Assembly (NCBI RefSeq): GCF_000399665.1
Contig: NZ_KB976986.1
Location: forward strand, 3,032,733-3,096,732
Length of the DNA stretch: 64,000 bases
Direction: 5' to 3'
From: Acinetobacter calcoaceticus ANC 3811
GTDB taxonomy: Bacteria; Pseudomonadota; Gammaproteobacteria; Pseudomonadales; Moraxellaceae
Part shown: piece by piece, positions 22,977 through 33,278 of the stretch
Position numbering within the stretch: the first letter of the stretch is position 1
Layout of the letters: each line of letters starts with the position of its first letter
Program-made: the position numbers and the translations under genes
The notes under the pieces: model-generated
The model's input: the letters and a program-made list of their open reading frames with translations, nothing else
The model's database searches: none
What the model was told of the DNA's origin: nothing

Positions 22977-24083
22977 ATGAATCTGTTAAAACCTCTCATC
23001 ATGAGTATGGTGATTGTTTGCACGGTCACATTAATGGGGTGTAGTAAAGAGGTACCCAAAACAGAAGAAATACCCTACGTGATGGTGACACAGCCTTCGA
23101 CCACACTAAACGAATTAAAAAGTTATGCAGGAGATGTACAGGCTCGACAACAAACTGCTTTGGCATTTCGGGTGGGTGGACAGGTTACGGCACGTTACGT
23201 GGATGTAGGTGATCGAGTTAAAGTCGGACAAGTTTTAGCAAAGCTTGACGTGGCAGATGCTCAGCTACAATTAAATGCCGCTAAAGCCCAACTGGACAAT
23301 GCACAGGCTTCAGCAAAAACAGCAGCAGATGAACTTAAACGTTTTCAGCAATTATTGCCGATTAATGCGGTGAGTCGTTCGCAATTCGATACGGTAAAAA
23401 ACCAATATGATGCTGCGCAAGCGGCTCTACAGCAAGCTCATTCTAACTATGAAGTTTCTGCAAACCAAACTGGTTATAACCAACTCGTTTCTAATAAAAA
23501 CGGAGTAATTACTGCACGAAACATTGAGATTGGACAAGTGGTTGCTGCGGGCCAAGAGGCTTATCAACTGGCCATTGATGGTGAGCGTGATGTGGTTATT
23601 GGTGTGCCAGAACAAGCAGTTGCCGAGATTAAAGTTGGTCAACGGGCTTGGATAACCTTGTGGTCTAAACCGAATGAAAAATTTGCTGGATATGTACGTG
23701 AAGTCTCTCCTGCGGCTGATCAGTCTCGTACCTTTACAGTGAAAGTTGCACTCAAAGAAGGCCAATCTGCTATTCAGCTTGGACAAAGTGCACGCGTATT
23801 TTTTAGCTCGATTCAAACTAATGTGATGAGTGTGCCACTTTCGAGTGTTTCAGCTACAGATAATCAAGCTTACGTATGGGTAGTCAATGCAAACCAGACT
23901 TTGCGTAAAGTAACTGTAACAGTTGGAGCATATGGTAGAGATAGTGTACCCGTGTTAACTGGTTTAACACCAAATGATTGGGTTGTGATTGGTGGGATTC
24001 ATTTGCTACGCGATAAGCAGAAGATCCACCCGATTGACCGTGAAAATCGCGTGGTGAAAATTCAGGGGGCAACGAAGCCATGA
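22977..24083 (+). CDS. RND efflux periplasmic adaptor lipoprotein
   Basis: 368 residues. The signal peptide ends in a lipobox (TLMGC, Cys22), so it should be anchored in the inner membrane by lipid. Domain order is that of AcrA/MexA adaptors: a barrel-sandwich (lipoyl-like) strand ARQQTALAFRVGGQVTARYVDVGDRVKVGQVLAKLD, a coiled-coil hairpin (about 95-165), the second lipoyl half, and a beta-barrel ending near residue 340. Its stop overlaps the start of the RND pump gene by 4 bp, so the two are coupled. Confidence 0.92.
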   Translation: MNLLKPLIMSMVIVCTVTLMGCSKEVPKTEEIPYVMVTQPSTTLNELKSYAGDVQARQQTALAFRVGGQVTARYVDVGDRVKVGQVLAKLDVADAQLQLNAAKAQLDNAQASAKTAADELKRFQQLLPINAVSRSQFDTVKNQYDAAQAALQQAHSNYEVSANQTGYNQLVSNKNGVITARNIEIGQVVAAGQEAYQLAIDGERDVVIGVPEQAVAEIKVGQRAWITLWSKPNEKFAGYVREVSPAADQSRTFTVKVALKEGQSAIQLGQSARVFFSSIQTNVMSVPLSSVSATDNQAYVWVVNANQTLRKVTVTVGAYGRDSVPVLTGLTPNDWVVIGGIHLLRDKQKIHPIDRENRVVKIQGATKP

Positions 24084-27000
24084 AATTCAATCTCTCAGAA
24101 TGGGCATTAAATAATAAAGGCATTATCCTTTATTTTATGCTGTTGCTTGGCATTATTGGTGCGATCTCTTACTCAAAATTATCACAAAGTGAAGACCCAC
24201 CATTTACTTTTAAGATAATGGTGGTCAAGACCTACTGGCCTGGGGCAACTGCCAAAGAAGTTTCTACTTTAGTTACGGACCGTATCGAAAAGGAACTCAT
24301 GACAACAGGACAGTATGACAAGATTACGGCATATTCCCGTTCAGGTGAATCGACAGTGACTTTTTTCGCAAACGGTTCATTGAAATCAGCACAGATTCCT
24401 GATGTTTGGTACAACGTTCGTAAAAAGGTAAATGATATACGCCATGAACTACCAAACGGTGTACAAGGTCCATTTTTCAATGATGAATTTGGAGAGACTT
24501 TTGGCAATATTTATGTACTGACAGGCAAAGATTTTGACTATGCACTTCTAAAAGAATATGCAGATCGTTTGCAATTACAGTTCCAACGGGTCAAGGATAT
24601 CAGCAAGGTCGAATTGGTTGGATTGCAAGATCAAAAAATCTGGATTGAAATTTCTAATACCAAAGTAGTAAAGCTTGGTATTCCAGTTACAGTGATTCAA
24701 GATGCCTTACAAAAGCAAAATGGTATAGCCAGTGCGGGTTTTTTTGAAACAGGTACAGATCGCATTCAGATTCGTGTAAGTGGTCATTTACAGAACATTG
24801 ATGAAATAAAAAAAATGCCTTTACTAGTCGGCAATAAAACTATTCAGCTTGGTGATGTCGCTGATGTCTACCGTGGTTTTAGTCAACCTGCTCAGCCACG
24901 CATGCGTTTCATGGGGGAAAATGGTATTGGTATTGCCGTATCGATGCGTAAGGACGGTGACATCATTGCCTTAGGTAAAAATCTAGAGACAGAATTTGCC
25001 CAACTGCAAAAAAAATTGCCTTTAGGTATGAAGCTCCAAAAAGTTTCTGACCAACCTGTAGCAGTGCAACGCAGTATTCATGAGTTTACACAGGTACTCG
25101 CTGAAGCAGTTATTATTGTCTTGTTAGTGAGTTTTTTCTCTTTAGGTTTCCGTACAGGATTGGTTGTCGCTTTTTCTATTCCTTTAGTTTTAGCAATGAC
25201 TTTTGCGGGTATGAATCTATTCGATGTAGGCCTACATAAGATTTCACTGGGTGCCTTGATTCTGGCGCTGGGTCTGTTAGTCGATGACGCCATTATTGCC
25301 GTCGAGATGATGGCAATTAAGATGGAGCAGGGTTATAGCCGGATTAAAGCCGCTGGATTTGCATGGAAAACAACTGCATTTCCGATGCTTACCGGAACAC
25401 TGATTACTGCGGCTGGTTTCTTACCGATCGCTACCGCTCAGTCTAATACAGGTGAATACACTCGTTCTATCTTTCAGGTGGTGACGATTGCCTTATTAGT
25501 CTCTTGGGTCGCGGCAGTTTTATTCGTACCTTATTTAGGTGAAAAACTATTACCCGATTTTACTAAAACAGGCCATCAGGCACCTTGGTATGTCCGTTTA
25601 TGGGCGAGATTAACCAAAAAACCGCAAACTGTGGCCATTTCACAGGATCATCACTACGACCCTTACCAATCTAGCTTCTATCTACGTTTTAGAAAGATGG
25701 TCGAGTTTTGTGTGACTTACCGTAAAACCGTAATTGCGACAACGGTGGGTATTTTTGTGCTATCTGTGCTGATGTTTAAGATCGTTCCTCAGCAGTTTTT
25801 TCCACCTTCGAACCGTGCCGAGATTTTAGTCGATTTAAAACTTGAAGAAGGCGCTTCTTTAACAGCGACGGAACAAGCTGTGAAAAAGGTTGAAAAATTT
25901 CTGTCTAAACAAAAAGGTATTGATAACTATGTGGCATATGTCGGTACAGGCTCACCACGTTTTTATTTACCGTTAGACCAGCAATTACCGCAAGCCAGCT
26001 TTGCTCAGTTTGTTGTACTCGCATCATCGCTTGATGATCGTGATGAAATTCGACGCTCATTAGACACACAAATTAAGCAATTACTTCCGCAAGTTCGTAC
26101 TCGCGTGTCATTACTAGAAAATGGCCCACCTGTTGGCTATCCATTGCAATATCGTGTGTCGGGCGAAGATCAAAATCTGGTCCGCCAAGAAGCACAGAAG
26201 GTCGCTAAACTGGTTAGCGAAAACCCGAATACTACCAATGTGCATTTAGATTGGGGTGAGCCGAGTAAGATTATTTCAATTCAAATTGACCAAGATCGTG
26301 CTCGACAAATGGGTGTCTCTAGTGTCGATTTAGCGAACTTCATTAATGCATCAATTACAGGGAGTGCGATTGAGCAATATCGTGAAAAGCGTGAACTCAT
26401 CGAAATTCGTTTACGCGGTGATCAAAGCGAGCGAGTTGAAGTAGCTTCACTGGCAAGTTTGGCTGTACCAACGACCAATGGAACGACCGTGCCTTTAGCC
26501 CAGATTGCTAAAATTGAATATAAGTTTGAAGATGGTTTAATTTGGCATCGTAACCGCTTACCGACCATTACTGTTCGTGCAGATATTCGGACTCAATTAC
26601 AACCAGCTACGGTGGTTGGAGAGTTAGCTGAATCAATGGATAAATTACGTGCTGAATTACCAAGTGGTTATCTTGTTGAAGTTGGTGGAACTGTAGAAGA
26701 GTCTGCACGTGGGCAAAACTCCGTTAATGCGGGTATGCCACTGTTCTTGGCTGTAGTCATGACATTACTGATGATTCAGCTCAAAAGCTTATCTCGAGCG
26801 ACCATTGTGTTATTAACAGCTCCACTTGGTTTAATTGGTGTGGTTTTATTCTTACTCCTATTTAACAAACCATTTGGCTTTGTGGCGATGTTGGGCACAA
26901 TTGCGCTCTCTGGGATGATCATGCGTAACTCGCTTATTTTGATTGATCAAATTGAACAAGACAGGCAAGCAGGGCATCCAACATGGGAAGCGATTATTGA

Positions 27001-27199
27001 AGCGACAGTGCGTCGATTCCGTCCGATTATTTTGACTGCTTTGGCAGCCGTGTTAGCGATGATTCCACTTTCACGAAGTATTTTCTTTGGTCCGATGGCA
27101 GTTGCGATCATGGGCGGATTGATTGTGGCCACCTTACTGACATTATTTTTCTTACCTGCGCTCTACGCAGCATGGTTTAAGGTGAAAAAAACCGCATAA
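24080..27199 (+). CDS. RND efflux pump, inner-membrane subunit
   Basis: 1,039 residues, full length for a proton-driven RND pump of the AcrB/HAE1 superfamily. TM1 is followed by a large periplasmic loop. The proton-relay Asp pair in TM4 is visible as GLLVDDAIIAVEMM (about residues 401-402). A second half repeats the layout from about residue 550. The short first loop motif QSEDPPFTFKIMVVKTYWPGA resembles the VexD/MexK-like branch more than AdeB/AdeJ; the substrate is unknown. No outer-membrane channel gene accompanies it, so a channel encoded elsewhere must be used. Confidence 0.93.
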   Translation: MKFNLSEWALNNKGIILYFMLLLGIIGAISYSKLSQSEDPPFTFKIMVVKTYWPGATAKEVSTLVTDRIEKELMTTGQYDKITAYSRSGESTVTFFANGSLKSAQIPDVWYNVRKKVNDIRHELPNGVQGPFFNDEFGETFGNIYVLTGKDFDYALLKEYADRLQLQFQRVKDISKVELVGLQDQKIWIEISNTKVVKLGIPVTVIQDALQKQNGIASAGFFETGTDRIQIRVSGHLQNIDEIKKMPLLVGNKTIQLGDVADVYRGFSQPAQPRMRFMGENGIGIAVSMRKDGDIIALGKNLETEFAQLQKKLPLGMKLQKVSDQPVAVQRSIHEFTQVLAEAVIIVLLVSFFSLGFRTGLVVAFSIPLVLAMTFAGMNLFDVGLHKISLGALILALGLLVDDAIIAVEMMAIKMEQGYSRIKAAGFAWKTTAFPMLTGTLITAAGFLPIATAQSNTGEYTRSIFQVVTIALLVSWVAAVLFVPYLGEKLLPDFTKTGHQAPWYVRLWARLTKKPQTVAISQDHHYDPYQSSFYLRFRKMVEFCVTYRKTVIATTVGIFVLSVLMFKIVPQQFFPPSNRAEILVDLKLEEGASLTATEQAVKKVEKFLSKQKGIDNYVAYVGTGSPRFYLPLDQQLPQASFAQFVVLASSLDDRDEIRRSLDTQIKQLLPQVRTRVSLLENGPPVGYPLQYRVSGEDQNLVRQEAQKVAKLVSENPNTTNVHLDWGEPSKIISIQIDQDRARQMGVSSVDLANFINASITGSAIEQYREKRELIEIRLRGDQSERVEVASLASLAVPTTNGTTVPLAQIAKIEYKFEDGLIWHRNRLPTITVRADIRTQLQPATVVGELAESMDKLRAELPSGYLVEVGGTVEESARGQNSVNAGMPLFLAVVMTLLMIQLKSLSRATIVLLTAPLGLIGVVLFLLLFNKPFGFVAMLGTIALSGMIMRNSLILIDQIEQDRQAGHPTWEAIIEATVRRFRPIILTALAAVLAMIPLSRSIFFGPMAVAIMGGLIVATLLTLFFLPALYAAWFKVKKTA

Positions 27200-27223
27200 A
27201 ATACATAAATTTTTTGTGAATAA

Positions 27224-27261
27224 AGGTGCGAAATATTGAAAACTCCAATATAGTAGCACCT
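27224..27261 (+). terminator. Hairpin after the RND operon
   Basis: AGGTGC pairs with GCACCT and, inside, ATATTG with CAATAT around the loop AAAACTC. The following TGTCTTTAC is only weakly T-rich. Probably the operon's terminator. Confidence 0.5.
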
Positions 27262-27338
27262 GTCTTTACACAAAAAATACAGGATTATTTCACTGCATAA
27301 AAAATAGGCTAAGTGCAGTGAATTGAGGTGAAATACAG

Positions 27339-27716
27339 ATGGGGCAAGACCATATCGAACAGCATCGCCGTTATATAGTAATTTCTTATGCGTTCATGTT
27401 TCTTGCATTGTTTACGGTTATTTTTGCGGCCTTTGCTTATTTGGTCGCTCGTAAAGTGGCGGTTGTAGATAATGCAGAAGTTTGGATTCATGCGCATGCA
27501 CTATGGATTATGCGAAACGGGATTCTATTTCTTTGTATGGCAATTTTTGCTGCGGTCTGGTTTATTCCGCTCTTCTTTTTTGCATGGGACAGTAACCTTT
27601 GGGTAACCGCCTCTACGGTTGCTGGTGTAGTATTTAGCGCTATTGCGTGGTTATTTCTATTAAATGCATGGTTAAAAGGCTTGTCTAAATATTTAAAAAA
27701 TAAGGCAGTTTTTTAA
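27339..27716 (+). CDS. Small integral membrane protein, unknown function
   Basis: 125 residues. Three hydrophobic segments (about 13-36, 55-82, 88-112) suggest three or four membrane spans, with a basic C-terminus (KGLSKYLKNKAVF). A GAGGTG ribosome site supports the start. I do not recognise a named family. It sits 100 bp upstream of dnaJ on the same strand and may share regulation, though nothing in the sequence ties it to chaperone function. Confidence 0.75.
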   Translation: MGQDHIEQHRRYIVISYAFMFLALFTVIFAAFAYLVARKVAVVDNAEVWIHAHALWIMRNGILFLCMAIFAAVWFIPLFFFAWDSNLWVTASTVAGVVFSAIAWLFLLNAWLKGLSKYLKNKAVF

Positions 27717-27819
27717 TATATCTATTTTTTAAACATTTTACCCTTGTAAATTCGGCTAAAGCCCCCCATTTAGTCGGCAATAGAGTATTGATAAAATTCC
27801 GTGAGGAGCACCGCCAAAA

Positions 27820-28932
27820 ATGGCTAAACGTGATTATTATGAGGTTTTAGGCGTTTCAAAAACCGCAAGTGATGATGAGATCAAAAAAGCCTACCGTAAA
27901 TTGGCGATGAAATATCATCCAGATAGAAACCCTGACAATGCCGAAGCTGAAGATAAATTTAAAGAAGCTGCTGAAGCTTATGAAGTTTTATCGGACAGCG
28001 AAAAGCGCAGCATGTACGATCGCATGGGTCATAATGCGTTCGAAGGCGGCTTTGGCGGCGGCGGTGGTGGCTTCGGCGGATTTAGTGCAGAAGACATTTT
28101 TAGCCAGTTCGGTGATATCTTCGGTGGTGCATTCGGTGGTGGTGGACGTCAACAGCGTCAACGTCGCGGATCAGATTTACGCTATGTAATGGAACTTACC
28201 CTTGAAGAAGCTGTAAAAGGGGTGAAAAAAACCATTACCTTTACTGCTCCAGCACCATGTGATGTATGTGATGGTAAAGGCTCTAAAAATCCAAAAGATG
28301 TTGAAACCTGTAAAACTTGTCATGGTTCAGGACAAGTTCGTATGCAGCAAGGTTTCTTCTCTGTACAACAAACATGTGGTACTTGTCGTGGCCAAGGTAA
28401 AATTATTAAAAACCCTTGTCAGGCATGTCATGGTTCAGGTGTAGCCGATCGCCAGCAAACGTTGGAAGTTACAATTCCAGCGGGTGTGGATAATGGTGAC
28501 CGCGTTCGCTTGAGTGGCAAAGGCGAAGCAATTCGTGATGGCCAATCAGGTGACTTGTACGTTGAAGTGGTTGTTCGCGAACACGAAATTTTCCAACGTG
28601 ATGGTGCCGATCTTTATATGGATGTACCAGTAAGCATTGCTGATGCTGCACTTGGTAAAGAGCTTGAAATTCCAACATTGGAAGGTCGCGTTAGCTTGAA
28701 GATTCCTGAGGGAACTCAAACAGGCAAATTATTCCGTTTACGTGGCAAAGGCGTTCGTCCAGTACGTAGCAGCATGGTAGGTGATTTACTCTGCCGTATT
28801 GTGATCGAAACACCGGTCAACTTAAATTCTCGTCAACGTGAATTACTTAAAGAGTTGCAAGCTTCTTTTGATGGCGAAGACAGTGCTTCTTCACCAAAGA
28901 AAAAATCATTCTTTGATCGTTTGTTCGATTAA
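27820..28932 (+). CDS. dnaJ: Chaperone protein DnaJ
   Basis: 370 residues. Full type-I Hsp40: the J domain (1-70) with the HPD motif in YHPDRNPDN, a Gly/Phe-rich stretch (about 75-110), four zinc-binding CxxCxGxG repeats ([32 protein letters not shown]; about 147-210) and the two substrate-binding beta domains. It stimulates DnaK ATPase and delivers unfolded clients. GAGGAG precedes the ATG. dnaK is not next to it here, unlike in enterics; a terminator follows. Confidence 0.98.
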   Translation: MAKRDYYEVLGVSKTASDDEIKKAYRKLAMKYHPDRNPDNAEAEDKFKEAAEAYEVLSDSEKRSMYDRMGHNAFEGGFGGGGGGFGGFSAEDIFSQFGDIFGGAFGGGGRQQRQRRGSDLRYVMELTLEEAVKGVKKTITFTAPAPCDVCDGKGSKNPKDVETCKTCHGSGQVRMQQGFFSVQQTCGTCRGQGKIIKNPCQACHGSGVADRQQTLEVTIPAGVDNGDRVRLSGKGEAIRDGQSGDLYVEVVVREHEIFQRDGADLYMDVPVSIADAALGKELEIPTLEGRVSLKIPEGTQTGKLFRLRGKGVRPVRSSMVGDLLCRIVIETPVNLNSRQRELLKELQASFDGEDSASSPKKKSFFDRLFD

Positions 28933-28953
28933 TACTTGATTAGATAAGAAATT

Positions 28954-28993
28954 AAAAAGAAGGCGGATATTGATAAAATATCCGCCTTTTTAT
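28954..28993 (+). terminator. Terminator of dnaJ
   Basis: AAGGCGGATAT (28960-28970) pairs with ATATCCGCCTT (28978-28988), then TTTTATT. Strong stem, seven-base loop. Confidence 0.92.
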
Positions 28994-29046
28994 TGCGCTG
29001 ATTCATCTTATTATTTTTATTCTGCTTAAAAGTAAATTACCTCTGC

Positions 29047-29409
29047 TTACTCTGTAGGGTGAGCAACATCAATATCATCCACACTTACAGTCGGTTCGCT
29101 AGAAGCAAGAGTCGGAGCACTTTCGATAGCTGGTGTAGCTGCTGCTTCTGTCTGTACTGCTACTTTAGGTACTTCTGCTGTTGTTTCGCCAATAATCGGG
29201 TCAATATCTTCAACTTTAACGTCAGTATTGGCATCGGTTGCTACGCTCGTTTGAGCTGTAGGCGTTGCTGCTTGAGTATTTACGTTAGTTGTAATACGTG
29301 CTTTAGATAAGCTCTCTAATGTGTCTCCCGGCTGGATTGCAGGCTCTGCAAATGCCACTGAACTCATAATCCCCATCATCACTGTGAAGCCAATAATTCT
29401 CGAATGCAT
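29047..29409 (-). CDS. Small secreted acidic protein, unknown function
   Basis: 120 residues. A signal peptide (MHSRIIGFTVMMGIMSSVAFA, cut before EPAIQ) is followed by a low-complexity Ala/Thr/Val/Glu-rich periplasmic chain. Just after cleavage, IQPGDTLESLSKARI looks like the first half of a LysM motif, but the rest of a LysM is missing. A short acidic element is repeated (VEDIDPI near 67, VDDIDVA near 110). I do not know its role. It is alone between dnaJ and dapB. Confidence 0.72.
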   Translation of the reverse strand: MHSRIIGFTVMMGIMSSVAFAEPAIQPGDTLESLSKARITTNVNTQAATPTAQTSVATDANTDVKVEDIDPIIGETTAEVPKVAVQTEAAATPAIESAPTLASSEPTVSVDDIDVAHPTE

Positions 29410-29572
29410 GCTGAACTCCTTATAGTCATCTTTTTTTCATTCGTGGCTGAGTAGTGTGCCGATCAATTCTTTAACTTTTGTGAAAACAGATTAAATTTCA
29501 GCTGATATTAAAAAATAATTTTTACTTTTTATCGTGAGCAAAGAGTTTTGATATAGTAGACAAATTACGTAA

Positions 29573-30415
<843 letters not shown>

Positions 30416-30465
30416 AACCCTGTCCGTATTCCATGTGTAGCGAGAAAAACAAGATAGAGCAGAAC

Positions 30466-31119
30466 ATGAATAAAAAACAAATTGCCTTGACCACTCTTCT
30501 TTGCTTAAGCAGCCTCTGGACGGGGGCTGCTTCTACGGAAAAAGCTAAGCTCAGCTTAGACCGTAATAATATTAAAGTCTGGACCTATCAAAAGACTGAT
30601 AATCCAGTCTTTCAATATAAAGCTGAAACGACTTTTGATGTGCCACTTGAACGCGCTGTTGCTGTGATTTTAGATGTAAATCGTGCCGATCAGTGGGTCC
30701 CTTATATGGGCAAGGTTCAGATGTTGTCTCAAGATGAGAAAAAGGGTGAATTCACACTCTATATGCTGTTAGATTTTCCTTTTCCTTTAAAAGATCGCGA
30801 TGTAGTCGTGAAAGGAAAAATGAGTAAAGCGGCTAATGGCCTCATTACCATTAAGAACACGGCGATTAATAGTAATTATCCGATACAACCTGATGTAGTG
30901 CGCTTAACACGCTATGAAGGGGATTGGACCTTCCAGAAATTAGCGAATAACAAAGTTAAAGTAACTACAAGTGGTTATGCTGACCCAGCTGGTGCGATTC
31001 CGCTGAGCTTCGTAAATATGTTTGTTCAACAGCAACCTTATCAGATGTTGTTGAAAATGAAGCGGGAAGTGACTAGTCCAATTTATGAACAACCGAAATT
31101 ACCAGATATTTTAAAATAA
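30466..31119 (+). CDS. START domain-containing exported protein
   Basis: 217 residues: a signal peptide (MNKKQIALTTLLCLSSLWTGAAS), then one START/Bet v1-like lipid-binding domain, recognisable from FDVPLERAVAVILDVNRADQWVPYMGKV and PFPLKDRDVVVKGK. Such proteins bind hydrophobic ligands in a cavity; the ligand here is unknown and it should be periplasmic. I start at 30466 rather than the upstream ATG at 30433 because the signal peptide begins there. It follows dapB by 50 bp and could be cotranscribed; a strong terminator follows it. Confidence 0.82.
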   Translation: MNKKQIALTTLLCLSSLWTGAASTEKAKLSLDRNNIKVWTYQKTDNPVFQYKAETTFDVPLERAVAVILDVNRADQWVPYMGKVQMLSQDEKKGEFTLYMLLDFPFPLKDRDVVVKGKMSKAANGLITIKNTAINSNYPIQPDVVRLTRYEGDWTFQKLANNKVKVTTSGYADPAGAIPLSFVNMFVQQQPYQMLLKMKREVTSPIYEQPKLPDILK

Positions 31120-31126
31120 ATAACTT

Positions 31127-31158
31127 AAAAAAAGCGCCTGAGATCAGGCGCTTTTTTT
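31127..31158. terminator. Bidirectional terminator
   Basis: AAAGCGCCTGA and TCAGGCGCTTT flank a two-base GA loop, with A before and T after. It separates the START gene from the convergent MFS gene and probably serves both. Confidence 0.92.
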
Positions 31159-31159
31159 A

Positions 31160-32350
31160 TTAATCTGAACACTGCTGCAACGTTTGGGCTGGGCTGCTTT
31201 CGCGTTTGATTTGGAATAACACCAATAACAAACCTAACCCTGCTAGCAATGCACCAGCAAATGATACTGCGCTATAACCCCAACCTAAATTGAGCACTAA
31301 AGCACCTGCTGCTGCGCCTACTGCGTTACCTAAGTTAAAGGCACCGATATTTACTGAAGAGGCAAGGCCTGGAGCTTCGTGAGCGACTGACATTACACGC
31401 ATTTGTAATGGTGGAACTAAAGCAAAGGTTGCGGCACCCCAGATTACTAATGCAATGGCTGCTCCAATCTGGCTTTGTGCAAGGATTGGGAAAGTCACCA
31501 TCATCACAATTAACAGAACCAAGAAACCAATCAGAGTTTTGTTAATGGACAAATCTGCAAAGCGACCGCCTAAATGGTTACCCACTGAGAAACCGACACC
31601 AATCAACATCAGCATAAACGTAATGAAGGTCGGTGAAGCATGTGTAAACTCAGTCAAACTTGGCGCGATATAGGTATAGAGCGTAAACATTGCGCCTGAA
31701 CCGAGTACTGTAGTGAGTAGCGCAAGGATTACAGGAGTGCGCGTTAATACCTTTAATTCAGCTTTTACATTTGGTTTTTGGGCAACCATACCTGATGGCA
31801 GAGCTTTCCATAAAGCAAGCATGGTAATCACACCAAGCAAGGAAATCGCAAGGAAAGACATACGCCAGCCAATGTTTTGTCCAACCCATGTTGCCAACGG
31901 TACACCACCAATATTGGCAATGGTTAAGCCCATAAACATGGTTGCTACAGCACTGGCCTGTTTATGTGCGGGCACAATGCTTGCTGCTACAACTGAACCG
32001 ATCCCGAAGAAAGCGCCATGGTTAAGGCTTGTGATGAGACGCGCACCTAATAAGCTCATATAGCTTGGTGAAAATGCCGCTATCAGGTTACCTACCGTAA
32101 AGATGGCCATCAGAAAGATAAGCGCATTACGTCGTGCAAAACCACCAAACCATAGGGTCATGAACGGAGCACCTAGCATGACGCCAAGTGCATAGCCCGT
32201 AATTAACATTCCAGCCGTTGGAATTGAAATCCCTAAATCATTAGCGATATTCGGCAACAATCCCATTGGTGAGAATTCCGTAGTGCCAATGGCAAAGGCA
32301 CCAATTGCCAATGCCAGTAACGAGAATGCCGTATTTGATTGAGTGTTCAT
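31160..32350 (-). CDS. MFS transporter, AraJ/DHA1-like
   Basis: 396 residues with twelve expected membrane spans. The opening GAFAIGTTEFSPMGLLPNIANDLGISIPTAGMLITGYALGV is typical of AraJ/PbuE-type DHA1 exporters of sugars, purines or drugs. The substrate is unknown. Its ATG at 32350 lies four bases after the stop codon of the aldo-keto reductase gene, so the two form one operon. The frame is open further upstream inside that gene, but that extension would not be part of the family. Confidence 0.9.
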   Translation of the reverse strand: MNTQSNTAFSLLALAIGAFAIGTTEFSPMGLLPNIANDLGISIPTAGMLITGYALGVMLGAPFMTLWFGGFARRNALIFLMAIFTVGNLIAAFSPSYMSLLGARLITSLNHGAFFGIGSVVAASIVPAHKQASAVATMFMGLTIANIGGVPLATWVGQNIGWRMSFLAISLLGVITMLALWKALPSGMVAQKPNVKAELKVLTRTPVILALLTTVLGSGAMFTLYTYIAPSLTEFTHASPTFITFMLMLIGVGFSVGNHLGGRFADLSINKTLIGFLVLLIVMMVTFPILAQSQIGAAIALVIWGAATFALVPPLQMRVMSVAHEAPGLASSVNIGAFNLGNAVGAAAGALVLNLGWGYSAVSFAGALLAGLGLLLVLFQIKRESSPAQTLQQCSD

Positions 32351-32354
32351 GAGT

Positions 32355-33158
32355 TTAGTCCCAAACTGGTGCCCATGGCTCTGGGCTAACTTCACGACTG
32401 TTACGATCAAGTTCGGCAATCATTTGCATTTCAGCTGAAGTTAACTCGATATCCTGTGCTTTTAAGTTGCTCATCAGGTTTTCACGTTTAGTCGAAGATG
32501 GAATAACTGCAAAACCACGTTGCAATGCCCACGCAAGTGCAATTTGCGCTGTCGTTGCTTGATGAGCTGCTGCAATTTCAGTTAAAACAGGATCTTGAAG
32601 CACTTTACCGTACGCAAGCGTCATATATGAAGTGACATCAATATTCTTCTCTTGTAAGAAATTTACAAGTTTATGGTTTTGAAGATAAGGGCTTAACTCA
32701 ATCTGGTTGGTTGCAATATTTTCAGCACCAATTGTGTCAATTGCTTGTTGGGTAAGCTCAATATTGAAGTTTGAAATACCAATTTGTTTGGTAAGGCCTT
32801 GTTGTTTCGCTTCAAGTAAAAGCTTCATGATTTCAGGAATCGAAATGCCTAAATCTGGTGCTGGCCAATGAATCAAAGTTAAATCGACATGGTCAGTACG
32901 AAGCTTTTCTAAGCTCTCTTTTAAGCTTGGAATAAATTTATCTTGAGCAAAATTATCTACCCAGATTTTTGTGGTTAGAAATAAGTCCTGACGTGATACA
33001 CCGCTTTCGGCAATCGCTTGGCCAATCGCTGCTTCATTGTCATAAATTTGAGCAGTATCAATTACACGGTAACCTACGTCTAAAGCAGTTTTCACAGAAT
33101 CAATGACTGCTTGTTCTTTAAGACGGAAAGTACCTAGACCAAAACGTGGAATATTCAT
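32355..33158 (-). CDS. dkgB: Aldo-keto reductase, DkgB-like
   Basis: 267 residues, the same length as E. coli DkgB (2,5-diketo-D-gluconate reductase B). Catalytic residues of the family are visible: Asp and Tyr in [11 protein letters not shown], Lys in LTTKIWV, His in LIHWPAP. It reduces aldehydes and ketones with NADPH. The start at 33158 ([13 protein letters not shown]) follows AGGTAAACAC; the upstream extension is not family-like. It leads the operon with the MFS gene and is divergent from a LysR gene, as dkgB and yafC are adjacent in E. coli. Confidence 0.88.
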   Translation of the reverse strand: MNIPRFGLGTFRLKEQAVIDSVKTALDVGYRVIDTAQIYDNEAAIGQAIAESGVSRQDLFLTTKIWVDNFAQDKFIPSLKESLEKLRTDHVDLTLIHWPAPDLGISIPEIMKLLLEAKQQGLTKQIGISNFNIELTQQAIDTIGAENIATNQIELSPYLQNHKLVNFLQEKNIDVTSYMTLAYGKVLQDPVLTEIAAAHQATTAQIALAWALQRGFAVIPSSTKRENLMSNLKAQDIELTSAEMQMIAELDRNSREVSPEPWAPVWD

Positions 33159-33278
33159 GTGTTTACCTAAATTTGAATAATCATTTAACTTGATGTGCAT
33201 TTTGCTTTTTTTATTGTTGCGAAAAAATAGATGAATAAGCAAAATATCTTTGATCATTAGTCAATAATGGAATAAGAC

